A stretch of 64,000 nucleotides of DNA. Source: Paenibacillus phocaeensis (GTDB lineage Bacteria; Bacillota; Bacilli; Paenibacillales; Paenibacillaceae). Position numbers and translations under genes: made by a program. Shown here in pieces: positions 35,975 to 45,034 of the stretch (the first letter of the stretch is position 1; each line of letters begins with the position of its first letter). The notes below the pieces were generated by a model. The model saw only the letters and a program-made list of their open reading frames with translations, did not search any database and was not told the DNA's origin. The DNA lies in assembly GCF_900021165.1 (NCBI RefSeq), contig NZ_FCOQ01000009.1, positions 186,001-250,000 of the forward strand, read 5' to 3'.

Positions 35975-37018
35975 TCAATTCTCTTGCGCAACACGCCAAT
36001 TGGCAGGCGTCTCCCCTGTCCATAAGCGAAACGCGCGATAAAACGAATTCTGATCCTCATAGCCGACGAGAAAAGCGACCTCTTTGATCTCCAGCGCAGG
36101 GTCCGCCAAGTAAGCGACGGCCATCTCTCGCCTCGTTTTTGCCAACAACTGCTTAAAGCTTTCGCCTTCTTCCGTCAGCCTGCGCTGCAAGGTGCGCTCG
36201 CTCATCCCGAGCTCGGCGGCTACGGTTTGGATGTTGATTTTCCCTTGAGTCAGGCATCGAGACAGGATCCACTGCACCTTAGCGCTCATGGTGAGCTGGC
36301 CCTGCCGTTCTTCCAGCGTACGATCCAAGGAAGGAGTCAGAATCTCGAGAAGTTCTTCGTTATACGACGTGAAGGGGCGTTCCAGATCCTCACGCTTCAG
36401 CGTTAGCCGATTACGATCCGCCCCCGTCCTTACGCGACAGCCGAAATAACTTTCAAGGGCTTGGACGTTGCCCATGTAATTTATAAATTCTACGGAATGT
36501 GCCTTCAGTTGACGGCCGGTTCCCCGGCGTCCGAGCTCAAGCAGGTAGGCGAGCGTAATGCCGACAAGTACCGGCGGTCCGGGCAACTCGGCATGCTGCC
36601 ATTCCAATTCAATTGCATATTGCTCGCCTTCTTCCTGAATCCGCAAGTTTTCCGGAGGACACATTTGCTTATAACGCGCCATTCGGTTCAGTGCGTCCCG
36701 GTAATCACGGGCGTGAAAGGTCGCCAAAGCAGCCGGCGGATACTGAGCGGTCTCGTACGCGGTTGCAAGCTTGACGATTCCCGTAGCGATGTCCCCGACT
36801 AATTCGGAATAGGCTTGCCAGATGGAATAATATTGTGCGGTCGTCACGAACGGTTCGGTGATGACGGTTAGCGGCAGACGTGCCTGGCGCGCTACCGCTA
36901 TGGGTTCTACCCCTATTCCCTCCAGGCTGGTCCAGAAACCCGGGGCAATCTTGATTCGGTCTACAGAAGGAGCATTCATAGTTGGTAATCGACCTCCAAG
37001 GACAATGTCCTCTTGCAT
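35975..37018 (-). CDS. AraC-family regulator with arabinose-binding-type (OruR-like) N-domain
   Basis: 347 residues. The N-terminal ~230 residues resemble the ligand-binding domain of the OruR/ArgR-like AraC group (MARYKQMCPPENLRI, FINYMGNVQALESYFGC). The C-terminal DNA-binding domain has two helix-turn-helix units (VAAELGMSERTLQRRLTEEG and KEVAFLVGYEDQNSFYRAFR). The ATG at 37018 follows directly on the stop codon of the upstream padR-like gene; an ATG 13 codons later (36979), with GGAGG 13 bp upstream, is possible. It may activate the SDR gene downstream. Confidence 0.88.
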   Translation of the reverse strand: MQEDIVLGGRLPTMNAPSVDRIKIAPGFWTSLEGIGVEPIAVARQARLPLTVITEPFVTTAQYYSIWQAYSELVGDIATGIVKLATAYETAQYPPAALATFHARDYRDALNRMARYKQMCPPENLRIQEEGEQYAIELEWQHAELPGPPVLVGITLAYLLELGRRGTGRQLKAHSVEFINYMGNVQALESYFGCRVRTGADRNRLTLKREDLERPFTSYNEELLEILTPSLDRTLEERQGQLTMSAKVQWILSRCLTQGKINIQTVAAELGMSERTLQRRLTEEGESFKQLLAKTRREMAVAYLADPALEIKEVAFLVGYEDQNSFYRAFRLWTGETPANWRVAQEN

Positions 37019-37588
37019 TCACTCAAGCCCTTGTCCATCCACGCGATGGCTCTCGATTAACTGCATAACCCACGTTTCATCAAATCGAAGCTTTTCCAGC
37101 CGATGCCGGAAAAAGATCTGAATATATTTCTGCTCCCCCCCGGGAATCCGATCGTCTTTGCTCGCATATTCCAACCGTTCTTCCTCGTGGCGGATTTCAT
37201 AACGCAGGTAATCTTTGTATTGATGCAAAATTAAAAACTGCAATTCCTTGCTGATCAGTTCAAAATTTTTCAGTTTCGTATAAAAATGCAGCTCGTAATC
37301 CGGCGAATATGGAATCGGTTCTTCCATCAACCGAAAAAAACGTATTCTGCCTTCGTCCGTAAGTTTATAAGTCTTTATTTTTTTCCCTTTTCCTTGTTTG
37401 GCACCCTCCGGTTGCTCATCGGGAACCTGTTCGATTAACCCGTCCGCAAGCATGCCGTGGATCAGCGGATAAATCGCCCCCCAGCTGACTTTTCGCGTAG
37501 GACCAACGATTCCGTTCAAAATCTGATGGAGCAAATAGCCGTGCATCGGGTTATTCATCAATTCGCCGAGTATGAACAATTCGTACAA
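37019..37588 (-). CDS. PadR-family transcriptional regulator
   Basis: 189 residues. The PadR winged helix covers residues 1-85 (ELFILGELMNNPMHGYLLHQIL and KVSWGAIYPLIHGMLADGLI), followed by a helical C-terminal domain (Vir_act_alpha_C type). PadR proteins repress genes for phenolic or drug stress. It ends exactly where the AraC gene starts, so the two regulators are in one transcript. A DHA2 exporter gene lies upstream in the same direction beyond a terminator. Confidence 0.9.
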   Translation of the reverse strand: MYELFILGELMNNPMHGYLLHQILNGIVGPTRKVSWGAIYPLIHGMLADGLIEQVPDEQPEGAKQGKGKKIKTYKLTDEGRIRFFRLMEEPIPYSPDYELHFYTKLKNFELISKELQFLILHQYKDYLRYEIRHEEERLEYASKDDRIPGGEQKYIQIFFRHRLEKLRFDETWVMQLIESHRVDGQGLE

Positions 37589-37644
37589 ACGAAAGGCCCC
37601 CTTTACTGCTTTTAAGCAAACCTCAGTATAACATACAGCTGCCT

Positions 37645-37678
37645 GAAAAAACAGAAAAGCCGCAGGTCGCGGCTTTTC
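37645..37678 (-). terminator. Terminator of the DHA2 exporter gene
   Basis: Read leftward, GAAAAGCCGC pairs with GCGGCTTTTC around a 5-nt loop and is followed by TGTTTTTTC. It separates the exporter gene from the padR-araC pair. Confidence 0.85.
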
Positions 37679-37730
37679 CAGGCCACCTCCGTTTGCGGCC
37701 GGTTCCGGTATTTTGCTTTAATACCTGCCG

Positions 37731-39125
37731 TTACGCCGAATGCTGTTGCGCCATCACTTGGCGGTGTTTCGGCAGGAATGATACGGCGAGCAGGTTCGCA
37801 ATCGCGATCCCCAACATGAGCAGAAAAACGGCATGCATTCCGGCAGCCAACTCCGTTTTGGAGCCGATTATGGTTACATACTGGTTGTAAATCGTGCCGA
37901 AAACCGCGATGCCGACCGTTTGGCCAAGCGCACGGGCCAGCATGCTGGAAGCGTTGGCGACGCCGCGTTTTTCCCAGCCGACAACCGATTGCACAACAAC
38001 GGTGGAGGGCGTCGCAACGAACCCCATTCCCAGTCCGATTAGCACGAGGATACCAATCCAAAATACGTAGGGCGAGTTCATCTGAAGCGCAATCAGCCAG
38101 ATGGAGCCCGCCATGACCAGCGAAGAGCCGAATACGATCGACGCCTTCACCCCGATCCGGTACATGAGCCGACCAGCGATGTTGGAGGCGAGCGGCCAGG
38201 CCAGCGACATCGGCATAGCGATCAGGCCCGAGCTTGTTGCGGAATTGCCGAGCACGGATTGAATCCAGATCGGCGAATACACCGTCAACCCCGTCGTAAT
38301 GCTGAACGTCAGAAAACCGCTGATATAGGTGACGTTCAATACGCGCATCTGGAAAATCGATAACGGGATCATCGGTTCCTCCGCCCGCTTTTCAATCCAG
38401 AGGAACAACATAAAACATACGGCCGATACCGCGAACAGTCCCACGATCACCGGGGAATCCCAGGTATGCCGGGACCCGCCGCTCAGTAGCGCATACAACA
38501 GCGCGGAGAAGGTAATGGTAAACATAATCGCGCCGAGGTAATCGATTTTTTTCGCCTGACGTTCGATCGGCTGGTGCAAAAACACGACGACCAGCAGCAG
38601 GGCGATGATGCCGATCGGCACGTTGATGTAGAAAATCCATCGCCAAGAAACTTGATCGACGAAGTAACCTCCGATTAGCGGGCCGAGAAGGCCAGCCACG
38701 GACCAAACGGACGAAAAGACACCCATCATTTTGCCGCGCTGCTTGCCCGAGAACAAATCGCCGATGACGGTAAAGCACACGGGCGCAAGCGCCCCAGCGC
38801 CAAATCCTTGCAAAGCCCGGAACCCAATGAGCCCCGTCATCGATTGTGCGGCTCCGCACAAGATGGAACCGAGCACGAATAAACCAATGCCAGCAGCGAA
38901 TACGGGTTTGCGCCCGAACAAATCGGCGAGCTTGCCGAAAATGGGCGTCGCCACGCAGGTGGTCAACGTATAAATCGCAAACACCCAACTGAACAGCGTC
39001 TCGCCGTGCAAATCCTTGATCATATGTGGGGTAGCGGTGGCGACGACGGTCGCATCCAAAGCGCCGATAAACATCGCCGCCAGCATTCCGGCGACCACCA
39101 TGTTGACGTTGGTTTTCGAGGCCAT
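37731..39125 (-). CDS. MFS drug exporter, DHA2 (EmrB/QacA) type
   Basis: 464 residues with about fourteen membrane segments. Motif D1 appears in the first helix (MFIGALDATVVATATPHMIKDL), motif A in GKLADLFGRKPVF and motif C (GPLIGG) in helix 5. It expels lipophilic drugs or dyes in exchange for protons. It is located 43 bp from the VOC gene upstream; both may respond to the same toxic compound. AAGGAGGCG precedes the ATG. A terminator follows at 37645-37678. Confidence 0.92.
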   Translation of the reverse strand: MASKTNVNMVVAGMLAAMFIGALDATVVATATPHMIKDLHGETLFSWVFAIYTLTTCVATPIFGKLADLFGRKPVFAAGIGLFVLGSILCGAAQSMTGLIGFRALQGFGAGALAPVCFTVIGDLFSGKQRGKMMGVFSSVWSVAGLLGPLIGGYFVDQVSWRWIFYINVPIGIIALLLVVVFLHQPIERQAKKIDYLGAIMFTITFSALLYALLSGGSRHTWDSPVIVGLFAVSAVCFMLFLWIEKRAEEPMIPLSIFQMRVLNVTYISGFLTFSITTGLTVYSPIWIQSVLGNSATSSGLIAMPMSLAWPLASNIAGRLMYRIGVKASIVFGSSLVMAGSIWLIALQMNSPYVFWIGILVLIGLGMGFVATPSTVVVQSVVGWEKRGVANASSMLARALGQTVGIAVFGTIYNQYVTIIGSKTELAAGMHAVFLLMLGIAIANLLAVSFLPKHRQVMAQQHSA

Positions 39126-39168
39126 GAGGAAAACGCCTCCTTACATCTTCTTTATGCGGCCCTTTGAC

Positions 39169-39519
39169 TTAACGATTGCAAACCAAGTAAAGGGTATTGC
39201 CTTCAGGATCGTTGAAATGCACGACATTGGCCGCCTTGCCTTCCACAGAATCGTGGAATTGAACGCCGCGGGACTTCAGCGTTTCGATGGCTGACTCCAT
39301 GTCCTCCACCTCAAATCCTATGGACATGCTGCCCGATTTTTCCGGAAGGGAACCTTGTTCTCCGGCAAGATACAGGAGACCGATCGTCAATCCAGGTGCC
39401 GCGATTTGCGCAAAATGCCCGTCCCCGTGCTGCAGTTCCAATCCCAGTGTTTCGGCGTAAAATTTTACCGCCTTTTTCATATCCGCCACCATTACAGTCA
39501 CATTGCCGCTTTTGAACAT
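39169..39519 (-). CDS. VOC-family protein (glyoxalase/bleomycin-resistance type)
   Basis: 116 residues with the two beta-alpha-beta-beta-beta units of the vicinal oxygen chelate fold: VTVMVADMKKAVKFYAETLG in the first and IGFEVEDMESAIETLKSRG in the second, ending FNDPEGNTLYLVC. Members bind or modify small compounds and antibiotics. Its position upstream of a DHA2 exporter suggests a resistance or detoxification pair. AAGGAGG is correctly placed before the ATG. Confidence 0.9.
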   Translation of the reverse strand: MFKSGNVTVMVADMKKAVKFYAETLGLELQHGDGHFAQIAAPGLTIGLLYLAGEQGSLPEKSGSMSIGFEVEDMESAIETLKSRGVQFHDSVEGKAANVVHFNDPEGNTLYLVCNR

Positions 39520-39651
39520 CTTATATTTCCTCCTTATTCGTTTGATTGATTTTTATTATATCAAAATAATATAATAAGTAAACATGTTTTATTGATATAA
39601 TTCATGAAAAAAATTGCGAACGCGCCTTTCTCGATGATGGGAGAAGTATGC

Positions 39652-39731
39652 TAGACTAAAACAGCCTTAGCCCGATGAGAAATTCGAGCTAAGGCTGTTT
39701 AGACATTTTGTTTTATTCCACGATATCCCTA
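39652..39731. repeat. Dispersed hairpin repeat, copy 1
   Basis: AAACAGCCTTAGC pairs with GCTAAGGCTGTTT around a 16-nt loop. The hairpin and about 25 bp beyond it (TTTAGACA, TTTGTTTTATTCC, ATATCCCTAA) recur at 57909-57997. It lies behind the LysE gene and could be its terminator, though the T-run is short. Confidence 0.7.
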
Positions 39732-39740
39732 AAGGACGGC

Positions 39741-40376
39741 TTACTGTCTTTGGAAAGCGACCTTTAGGCCAAGTCCGATATAGATTGCTCCGACGAATTT
39801 GCTGCTTAGCCGGCTTATCCGGCTTAGCCATGTCTTCCGTTTCACCAGTTTTCCAAGCGCAGCGATGCTTAGTACAATTGAGGTTGTATACAATGCACTT
39901 AAGATCACAAAGACGACACCAAGGATCAAAAACTGCATGGTGACTTGACCTCGTTCGTGATGAACAAATTGAGGCAAAAACGCCAGAAAAAACAGAGCCG
40001 TCTTGGGATTAAGAACTTCTGCGACAATTGCCGAAAAGAAGGACTTTAAAGCTCCTGCCGTTTTAACCTTGGGAAGTTGCGGATCTGATGGCTTACTCAT
40101 CAATGCCCGAATTCCTAAATATAGTAAGTATACCGCTCCAGCATATTTAACCATATTGAAAGCTAGAGCAGAGGTCATCAGTATCGTGGAGAGCCCGACA
40201 GTAGCAAATAAGGTGTGAAGAAAATCCCCGATGGAGATGCCAAGCCCTGCCATAATGCCTCCTTTTCGCCCGTTCTGAACGGTACGAGTAATGGTAAGAA
40301 GAACGGCGGGGCCTGGAATTATAAATAGAAGAATGACAACGATAACATATGCCAATAACGTTGAAAAATCCGGCAT
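39741..40376 (-). CDS. LysE/RhtB-family exporter
   Basis: 211 residues with six hydrophobic segments. Family motifs are IPGPAVLLTITRTVQNGRKG in the first loop, GISIGDFLHTLFATVGLS in helix 2, and NPKTALFFLAFLPQFV in the second half. Such proteins export amino acids or related small molecules. The ATG at 40376 has GGAGGAGG 4 bp before it. It starts 23 bp after the preceding nucleotidyltransferase-like gene and is likely co-transcribed with it. Confidence 0.9.
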   Translation of the reverse strand: MPDFSTLLAYVIVVILLFIIPGPAVLLTITRTVQNGRKGGIMAGLGISIGDFLHTLFATVGLSTILMTSALAFNMVKYAGAVYLLYLGIRALMSKPSDPQLPKVKTAGALKSFFSAIVAEVLNPKTALFFLAFLPQFVHHERGQVTMQFLILGVVFVILSALYTTSIVLSIAALGKLVKRKTWLSRISRLSSKFVGAIYIGLGLKVAFQRQ

Positions 40377-40399
40377 CGGGCCTCCTCCTTCCATAGCAC

Positions 40400-40999
40400 T
40401 TAAAGTGAGATGTTGTTACGGCTTTGCAACCATTGTTCGAACTCTTCGGGTGTGCTCACTTGATGGTCTAATACAGCCGTATAGATATCAAAGCTTTTCA
40501 CCTGTTTCCCATACTCGGCTCTCGATGCCCAGATGGTTTTGATCCGCAGAATAGAGAGAATCGCCTCTTCATCAAGACGACCGGGCAACGTCCGAATATG
40601 CCGCAGATCAGGTTGTTTCTCAGGATCATCAACGAACCATATATCCAGTGACCATTGGTTCTCGCTTTTAGATAAGTAATCCAATCCAATAAAATACCCG
40701 TCCGGGTAAGCCGGATCGGTGTTCCAGCTACCGGTATCGTTCATAAATTTCATCTGCCGAATCTGGGGATTCAACATCAATTGCGAAGCAATTCGAGAGA
40801 TTACAGCTATGTCCAACTTGGAACAAACGACCGTCATATCAAGGTCTCTCCAAGCCATTAAACCGAGTGCCGCACTTCCAACTTTGACCGGCATGCCGGC
40901 TGCTTTTAACAATGGGATAAGGTTCAATTCTTCCGCCACTGCAGCGGCCTCCGCTTGCAGCTGGAATTGACGAGCAAGCAGATCTTCACGTTCTACCAT
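40400..40999 (-). CDS. Nucleotidyltransferase-like protein of unknown substrate
   Basis: 199 residues. After an N-terminal helical region, KVGSAALGLMAWRDLDMTVV shows the Gly-Ser and Asp-x-Asp pattern of the minimal nucleotidyltransferase fold found in aminoglycoside adenylyltransferases and MNT proteins. A later acidic residue follows a strand (SLDIWFVDDPE). C-terminal helices complete the fold. It may transfer a nucleotide to an antibiotic, metabolite or protein; the substrate cannot be inferred. It precedes the LysE exporter by 23 bp. Confidence 0.6.
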   Translation of the reverse strand: MVEREDLLARQFQLQAEAAAVAEELNLIPLLKAAGMPVKVGSAALGLMAWRDLDMTVVCSKLDIAVISRIASQLMLNPQIRQMKFMNDTGSWNTDPAYPDGYFIGLDYLSKSENQWSLDIWFVDDPEKQPDLRHIRTLPGRLDEEAILSILRIKTIWASRAEYGKQVKSFDIYTAVLDHQVSTPEEFEQWLQSRNNISL

Positions 41000-41023
41000 T
41001 TGTTAGCTCACCTCCTGATGTGC

Positions 41024-41593
41024 TCATGCGGATTCGCCTTTGTTGCTATAGGTTTTGTTATAGTGGTCAACCGCAAAGCCAAATATTACTTTCAACATAA
41101 ATAAAAGACAAGGGATCAAAATATAAGGCGGGATATGAGGCAGCAAGGGAGTACCACCTAGGCCGATCGACAGAAGCAAGCCGGCAACAAACAGCTGCGA
41201 CTGCTTTCCTTTAAGCGAGTTCACGATATAAGCCCCTATTAGGGTATAGATCCATACCCCTATAGAATATCCGATCGCCGTGTTTAGTAAAACCCCAATT
41301 AATACGACATGAAAATGAATGGCAATGAACACGATTCGGTTCCTTGTTCTCGTTGCATAGTAATTGCTTGTTGAAGGCGTAAAATTGGCGATACAACCCG
41401 CGAAAATATCGAATATCAACAATAAACTAAGCACGCTGCGCCATACCGGTAGATTGGATGTCATTTCAGGGTACATCCAATACAATACAGCAGTCAACAG
41501 TCCGCCAAACAGTAGGATCGTAAGAATGGATCCAAGAGATTGCCTTTCGCCAAAAACATCATGCAGAACCGATGGAATTATTATTTGTTTCAA
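41024..41593 (-). CDS. Membrane protein of unknown function
   Basis: 189 residues with about six hydrophobic segments (roughly 15-35, 45-65, 75-100, 105-120, 130-145 and 150-170), no recognised family signature, and a basic C-terminus (HYNKTYSNKGESA). The TTG start at 41593 is chosen because AGGAGGG stands 6 bp before it. The region immediately upstream is the broken end of a multicopper oxidase gene, so this gene was probably joined to that remnant by a rearrangement. Its codon use is more A+T-rich than that of the operons to the left. Confidence 0.6.
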   Translation of the reverse strand: MKQIIIPSVLHDVFGERQSLGSILTILLFGGLLTAVLYWMYPEMTSNLPVWRSVLSLLLIFDIFAGCIANFTPSTSNYYATRTRNRIVFIAIHFHVVLIGVLLNTAIGYSIGVWIYTLIGAYIVNSLKGKQSQLFVAGLLLSIGLGGTPLLPHIPPYILIPCLLFMLKVIFGFAVDHYNKTYSNKGESA

Positions 41594-41621
41594 TGCTTTC
41601 CCTCCTACTGCATAGTCCGGG

Positions 41622-41829
41622 ATTATTTGCCAAGAAAGCAACTTCAATCTTCTCGCCGGGTTCAATATTTACTGTATCTAAGACAAGTGGGCTTCCACTA
41701 ATCGTTTTTCCATTTTTACTAATGACTTGGACATGGTGTCCATGAAGGTGCATCGGGTGATCGGCAAAACTCCGGTTTACAAATGTTGTCTTCACCAGAT
41801 CTCCCTCCTTGACCATAAGGGGATTGATG
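41622..41829 (-). pseudogene. Remnant of a multicopper oxidase gene
   Basis: About 68 codons of a multicopper oxidase C-terminal cupredoxin domain are left: INPLMVKEGDLVKTTFVNRS, the copper-ligand motif HPMHLHGHHVQV, and VNIEPGEKIEVAFLANNPG. The chain should continue with the last copper ligands (HCH-x5-M) but breaks after NNPG into unrelated sequence. The N-terminal ~350 residues are also absent: the preceding base belongs to the stop codon of the SRPBCC gene. Both ends are therefore truncated. Confidence 0.85.
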
Positions 41830-42261
41830 TTAACCCTTAAGGACAGCTTTTAAGCCAGCAGCTGTTTGGCGCTGCTCTTTCTTCATCGATTGACGCATGA
41901 AAAATTCAGCTACCTTCGGAACGTTGTCAACTTGAATTGAGAAATGAATACGGCAAGATTGATCCGAGATCGGCTCAATACGATAACTTTCGCGAAACGA
42001 TTGTTTTTCATCAGGAACTGTCTCCATCGTTAACAATTGATCCTGAACAAGCTCTGCCACGATCATGTTTTTTTCGCTCTTGAAGCCTGAGTATTTTCCA
42101 CTTTCGAAATACTTGGTCCCCAACTGAGCAGGTCCTTCAGGAGTAACTTGAGTCTCCATAATGCCTTTAATCCAGGAAGGTCTCCCCTTTAAATCAACGA
42201 GGCGTGAAAAAACGATAGATGCGGGATAATCATAGATTTCGGTATATTCAAATATAAGCAT
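41830..42261 (-). CDS. SRPBCC-family (START-like) protein
   Basis: 143 residues with the START/Bet v1-like pattern: an N-terminal strand (MLIFEYTEIYDYPASIVF), a helix with ASIVFSRLVDLKGRPSWI, the middle strands GTKYFESGKYSG and a long C-terminal helix (EFFMRQSMKKEQRQTAAG). It binds hydrophobic small molecules; relatives are polyketide cyclases or stress proteins. It follows an aromatic-ring monooxygenase gene by 34 bp, so the pair may act on one aromatic or polyketide-like compound. AAAGGAA precedes the ATG. Confidence 0.8.
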   Translation of the reverse strand: MLIFEYTEIYDYPASIVFSRLVDLKGRPSWIKGIMETQVTPEGPAQLGTKYFESGKYSGFKSEKNMIVAELVQDQLLTMETVPDEKQSFRESYRIEPISDQSCRIHFSIQVDNVPKVAEFFMRQSMKKEQRQTAAGLKAVLKG

Positions 42262-42295
42262 AATTATGATTCCTTTCCTTTTTGATGTAGTTGAT

Positions 42296-43924
42296 TTAAC
42301 GAAAAAGGATTGTCGACAGAGCATGGGTTAACATTTTTTCCATTTCCCCCTTATTCGCCCCAGTACGCGGTTTTCGCCATCCGATATACCCGTCTGGCCG
42401 CACGATGACAGCCCCTGTGGAAGTTATACCGTATGCATCAAGAAAATCGTTCCCAGGATTGTTGAAATCGGCATGCCCATCAACCTGATAAATATCGATC
42501 GGGAAATGTAGCGTATCTTTAACATGTTTAGCAGCCTCCACCCAGTTTTTTCCTTCTGGTCCAACGAGTAACACAAATCGAGAACCAAACAGATCGATGG
42601 AGGAAAGCCGCTGACCGTTACGTTCCAAAACGACGTGGGCAGCACGGCTTCCTGGCTGACCCGTCCACGACTCGGGATGTTGTACAAGGGGGAGGTTCCG
42701 CCCGTCTTCTTCCGGTATGAACGCGCCGTCTGGATAGCGATAACCCATATTGACATGTAGGGTGTTTACCGTAATTCCATCCGCACCTTCATGTTCGCGC
42801 TGCTGGGAGAGCATGACGACCTGTTCCACGGTGTAATCCGCTATAGGCCGGCGCTCCATGTCGTAAGTGGCAAGCAAGTCCTCGCCAGCTTCACCGCGCA
42901 ACACCGCAGCCAGCTTCCAAGCGAGGTTATGTGCCTCGGCAATGCCGGTATTGCCTCCCAAGCCGCCGCTGGGAGGTTGAACTCGTGCGGCATCACCAAC
43001 GATAAATATACGTTCTTGTTGGAAGCGATCAGCTACGCGAGCAGCCATTTCCCAGGTTAATACCTTCTTGAACTTGACGGGAATGTCAGGAATTCCGATA
43101 GCTGCCCTAACTAATGCAATACATCGCTCTTCCGGGTAATCGTCAATCGTTTCTTCCTCCGGATCATAGATCACATCCAATCGGTATACATGAGGCCGCC
43201 TGTTTGTGCCGGGATACAAGACAAGACTTCCGCTTGCGTCTTCATTAGCGAAGAAACACATATGTGCATTCTGGTTCTTGAAGAGATCATGGATGTCCGC
43301 GTCGAAAATGACGCTGATCAGATGACAAAGTGTCCCCTCTCCATGCTGCCCGATTCCTAAAGTTGCACGGATACCACTTTTGCCTCCGTCGGCTCCAACC
43401 ATATACTCGGATCGAATCTGGCGCATTTCGCCGTTGGTGCGATCCCGAATGGTGGCCAAAACGCCGTGCTCATCCGCTTCGAATCCGATCAATTCCGTGT
43501 TGTATCGAAGATCGGCACCTGCTTGTTCAGCCTTCGTCCGAAGCACAGGCTCAAGTAAATCTTGTGCAATGCCGTTTCCTTCAACAGGACTGGCATCCGT
43601 AAAATATGCGCTCATATCTTCCATCAGATTCTCGAATACTTCCCCGGCCAGACTCTCAACAAACATGATACCGAATTCCCTTGGGAAGGGGGGTTCTTCA
43701 TGGCGTATCTCCTCTTCAACTCCGGCAGAGCGAAAGATTTCCATCGTGCGGGCAGTCAAGCTTGAGACGCGCGGATGGATGGCCGTGCCCGGATGGCGTT
43801 CGACGACGATTGACTTTATCCCTTGTTTAGCCAGAAACAGGGAAAGGGATAGACCTACGAGACTCCCCCCCACAATAAGCACAGTTACCGTTTCGTCAAT
43901 CGTTGTGGAATTTAACGGATTCAT
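42296..43924 (-). CDS. FAD-dependent aromatic-ring monooxygenase (group A)
   Basis: 542 residues of the PHBH/PheA-like class. The FAD motif VLIVGGSLVGLSLSLFLAKQG is near the N-terminus, the DG motif is MVGADGGKSGIRATLG (about residue 190) and the GD motif FIVGDAARVQPPSGGLGGN (about 305). The C-terminal thioredoxin-like domain is retained. Relatives include polyketide hydroxylases and rifampicin monooxygenases. It is paired with an SRPBCC gene; a broken padR gene lies upstream, which may be its former regulator. The substrate is unknown. Confidence 0.9.
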   Translation of the reverse strand: MNPLNSTTIDETVTVLIVGGSLVGLSLSLFLAKQGIKSIVVERHPGTAIHPRVSSLTARTMEIFRSAGVEEEIRHEEPPFPREFGIMFVESLAGEVFENLMEDMSAYFTDASPVEGNGIAQDLLEPVLRTKAEQAGADLRYNTELIGFEADEHGVLATIRDRTNGEMRQIRSEYMVGADGGKSGIRATLGIGQHGEGTLCHLISVIFDADIHDLFKNQNAHMCFFANEDASGSLVLYPGTNRRPHVYRLDVIYDPEEETIDDYPEERCIALVRAAIGIPDIPVKFKKVLTWEMAARVADRFQQERIFIVGDAARVQPPSGGLGGNTGIAEAHNLAWKLAAVLRGEAGEDLLATYDMERRPIADYTVEQVVMLSQQREHEGADGITVNTLHVNMGYRYPDGAFIPEEDGRNLPLVQHPESWTGQPGSRAAHVVLERNGQRLSSIDLFGSRFVLLVGPEGKNWVEAAKHVKDTLHFPIDIYQVDGHADFNNPGNDFLDAYGITSTGAVIVRPDGYIGWRKPRTGANKGEMEKMLTHALSTILFR

Positions 43925-44009
43925 TATGACCATGTCCTTTCGTTATTCAATTTCTCTTTCATTTAAACGGTCATCGATTGACTCATTTCTCTTGCGCAGC
44001 TCCTCCAAT

Positions 44010-44150
44010 ACTTGCTCGATGGCGAACGTTAATGACCTCGTCCTTCTCCCTTTCTTTAATTAACTGTTGCATACGATAAGGATGCATAGGCTCCTCAATA
44101 AGGAAACAAAGGATGGCTAAAGCGACAAGTGATTTTTGATATTGGTAATC
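44010..44150 (-). pseudogene. Remnant of a PadR-family regulator gene
   Basis: A stretch of about 45 codons reads SLVALAILCFLIEEPMHPYR then QQLIKEREKDEVINVRHRAS, the typical start of PadR regulators. It then loses similarity; a different frame continues as FAIEQVLEELRKRNESID to a stop near 43960. No start codon with a ribosome site is found in front of it. This is a decayed gene with an internal deletion, upstream of the aromatic monooxygenase, whose old regulator it may be. The flanking region to 44366 contains no other gene. Confidence 0.75.
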
Positions 44151-44253
44151 ATAGTAATAATATAACTAGTAATAATATGACGTGTCAACAAAAAATATCT
44201 TTTTGATTCATTTGTCATTCCTAATTGCTGTTCCATTGGGGAGCCTCCTTAGT

Positions 44254-44320
44254 TAAAATAAAATCCCCTCTCCTCCTAAGCAAGCTGACAGCAGCCAGCT
44301 CATACAGGACGAAAGGGGAG
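44254..44320 (-). terminator. Probable terminator of the tetR-like gene
   Basis: Read leftward, TCCCCT-TTCG-TCCT pairs with AGGA-G-AGGGGA with a small inner hairpin (AGCTG/CAGCT), followed by TTTTATTTT. It lies 45 bp after the TetR-like gene. Confidence 0.6.
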
Positions 44321-44366
44321 TTCTTGTACCCGTTAAGTTTAACCTCTTCATGCTCCAAATGAGAAC

Positions 44367-44978
44367 TCATGGTTTCGAAAAATATAAAATAGCCGGCAGC
44401 ACCACATGATCAACAATCTCTTCCAATTTCTGATGCGACACCCCTTCATATTCAAGCATAAACGTATAACGAATTTGCTCAAAAAGAATGAGTTTGGTCG
44501 CTTTAGGTGGGAGCTTTGTGATTTCTCCCCGTTGTACGGCCTGTTGAAGAACGTAATCCATAATCTTAATATTGGAAGCTGTGGCTTCGGCCAACATCTG
44601 GCTTGTCCGTTCTCGCTCCTGCTGGCTAATCATCTCGGAAAACAGCATTTTAAATAATCCAAACGGTCCATTGTCGGACTCCAAAATAAATTGCTGACCC
44701 ACATAGACTAAATGATCACGGAGACTGCCCCTGTTGAAATCCAGACTCTTGAAGATCCCTTCCGATTGCTGCATCCGTTGTTGGACAGCTGCAAACACTA
44801 AATCAAACGGAGTATCCCAATAACGATAAACCACCGAACGACTGGTATTCGCCTCACGAGCAATACGCGCAAAATTAATCGCACTGTACCCTTCCGTCTC
44901 CAGCAGACGATACGTTGCTGCATAAATATCATTTTGTAATTGGTCGCCGCGGCGGCGGCTTTTATTTGATTCCGTCAT
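44367..44978 (-). CDS. TetR-family transcriptional regulator
   Basis: 203 residues. The N-terminal TetR helix-turn-helix is evident (IYAATYRLLETEGYSAINFA, then IAREANTSRSVVYRYW), followed by a helical ligand-binding domain of the AcrR_C type. It is divergent from the NADH-oxidase-like gene; three copies of a 16-bp palindrome lie between them, most likely its binding sites, controlling both genes. AAGGAG precedes the ATG at 44978; the frame continues upstream without a ribosome site. Confidence 0.9.
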   Translation of the reverse strand: MTESNKSRRRGDQLQNDIYAATYRLLETEGYSAINFARIAREANTSRSVVYRYWDTPFDLVFAAVQQRMQQSEGIFKSLDFNRGSLRDHLVYVGQQFILESDNGPFGLFKMLFSEMISQQERERTSQMLAEATASNIKIMDYVLQQAVQRGEITKLPPKATKLILFEQIRYTFMLEYEGVSHQKLEEIVDHVVLPAILYFSKP

Positions 44979-45034
44979 CCCTTTTTCTCTCCTTGTATGC
45001 TCATTATACAGGAAACTGTATCTTAAATAAATAA

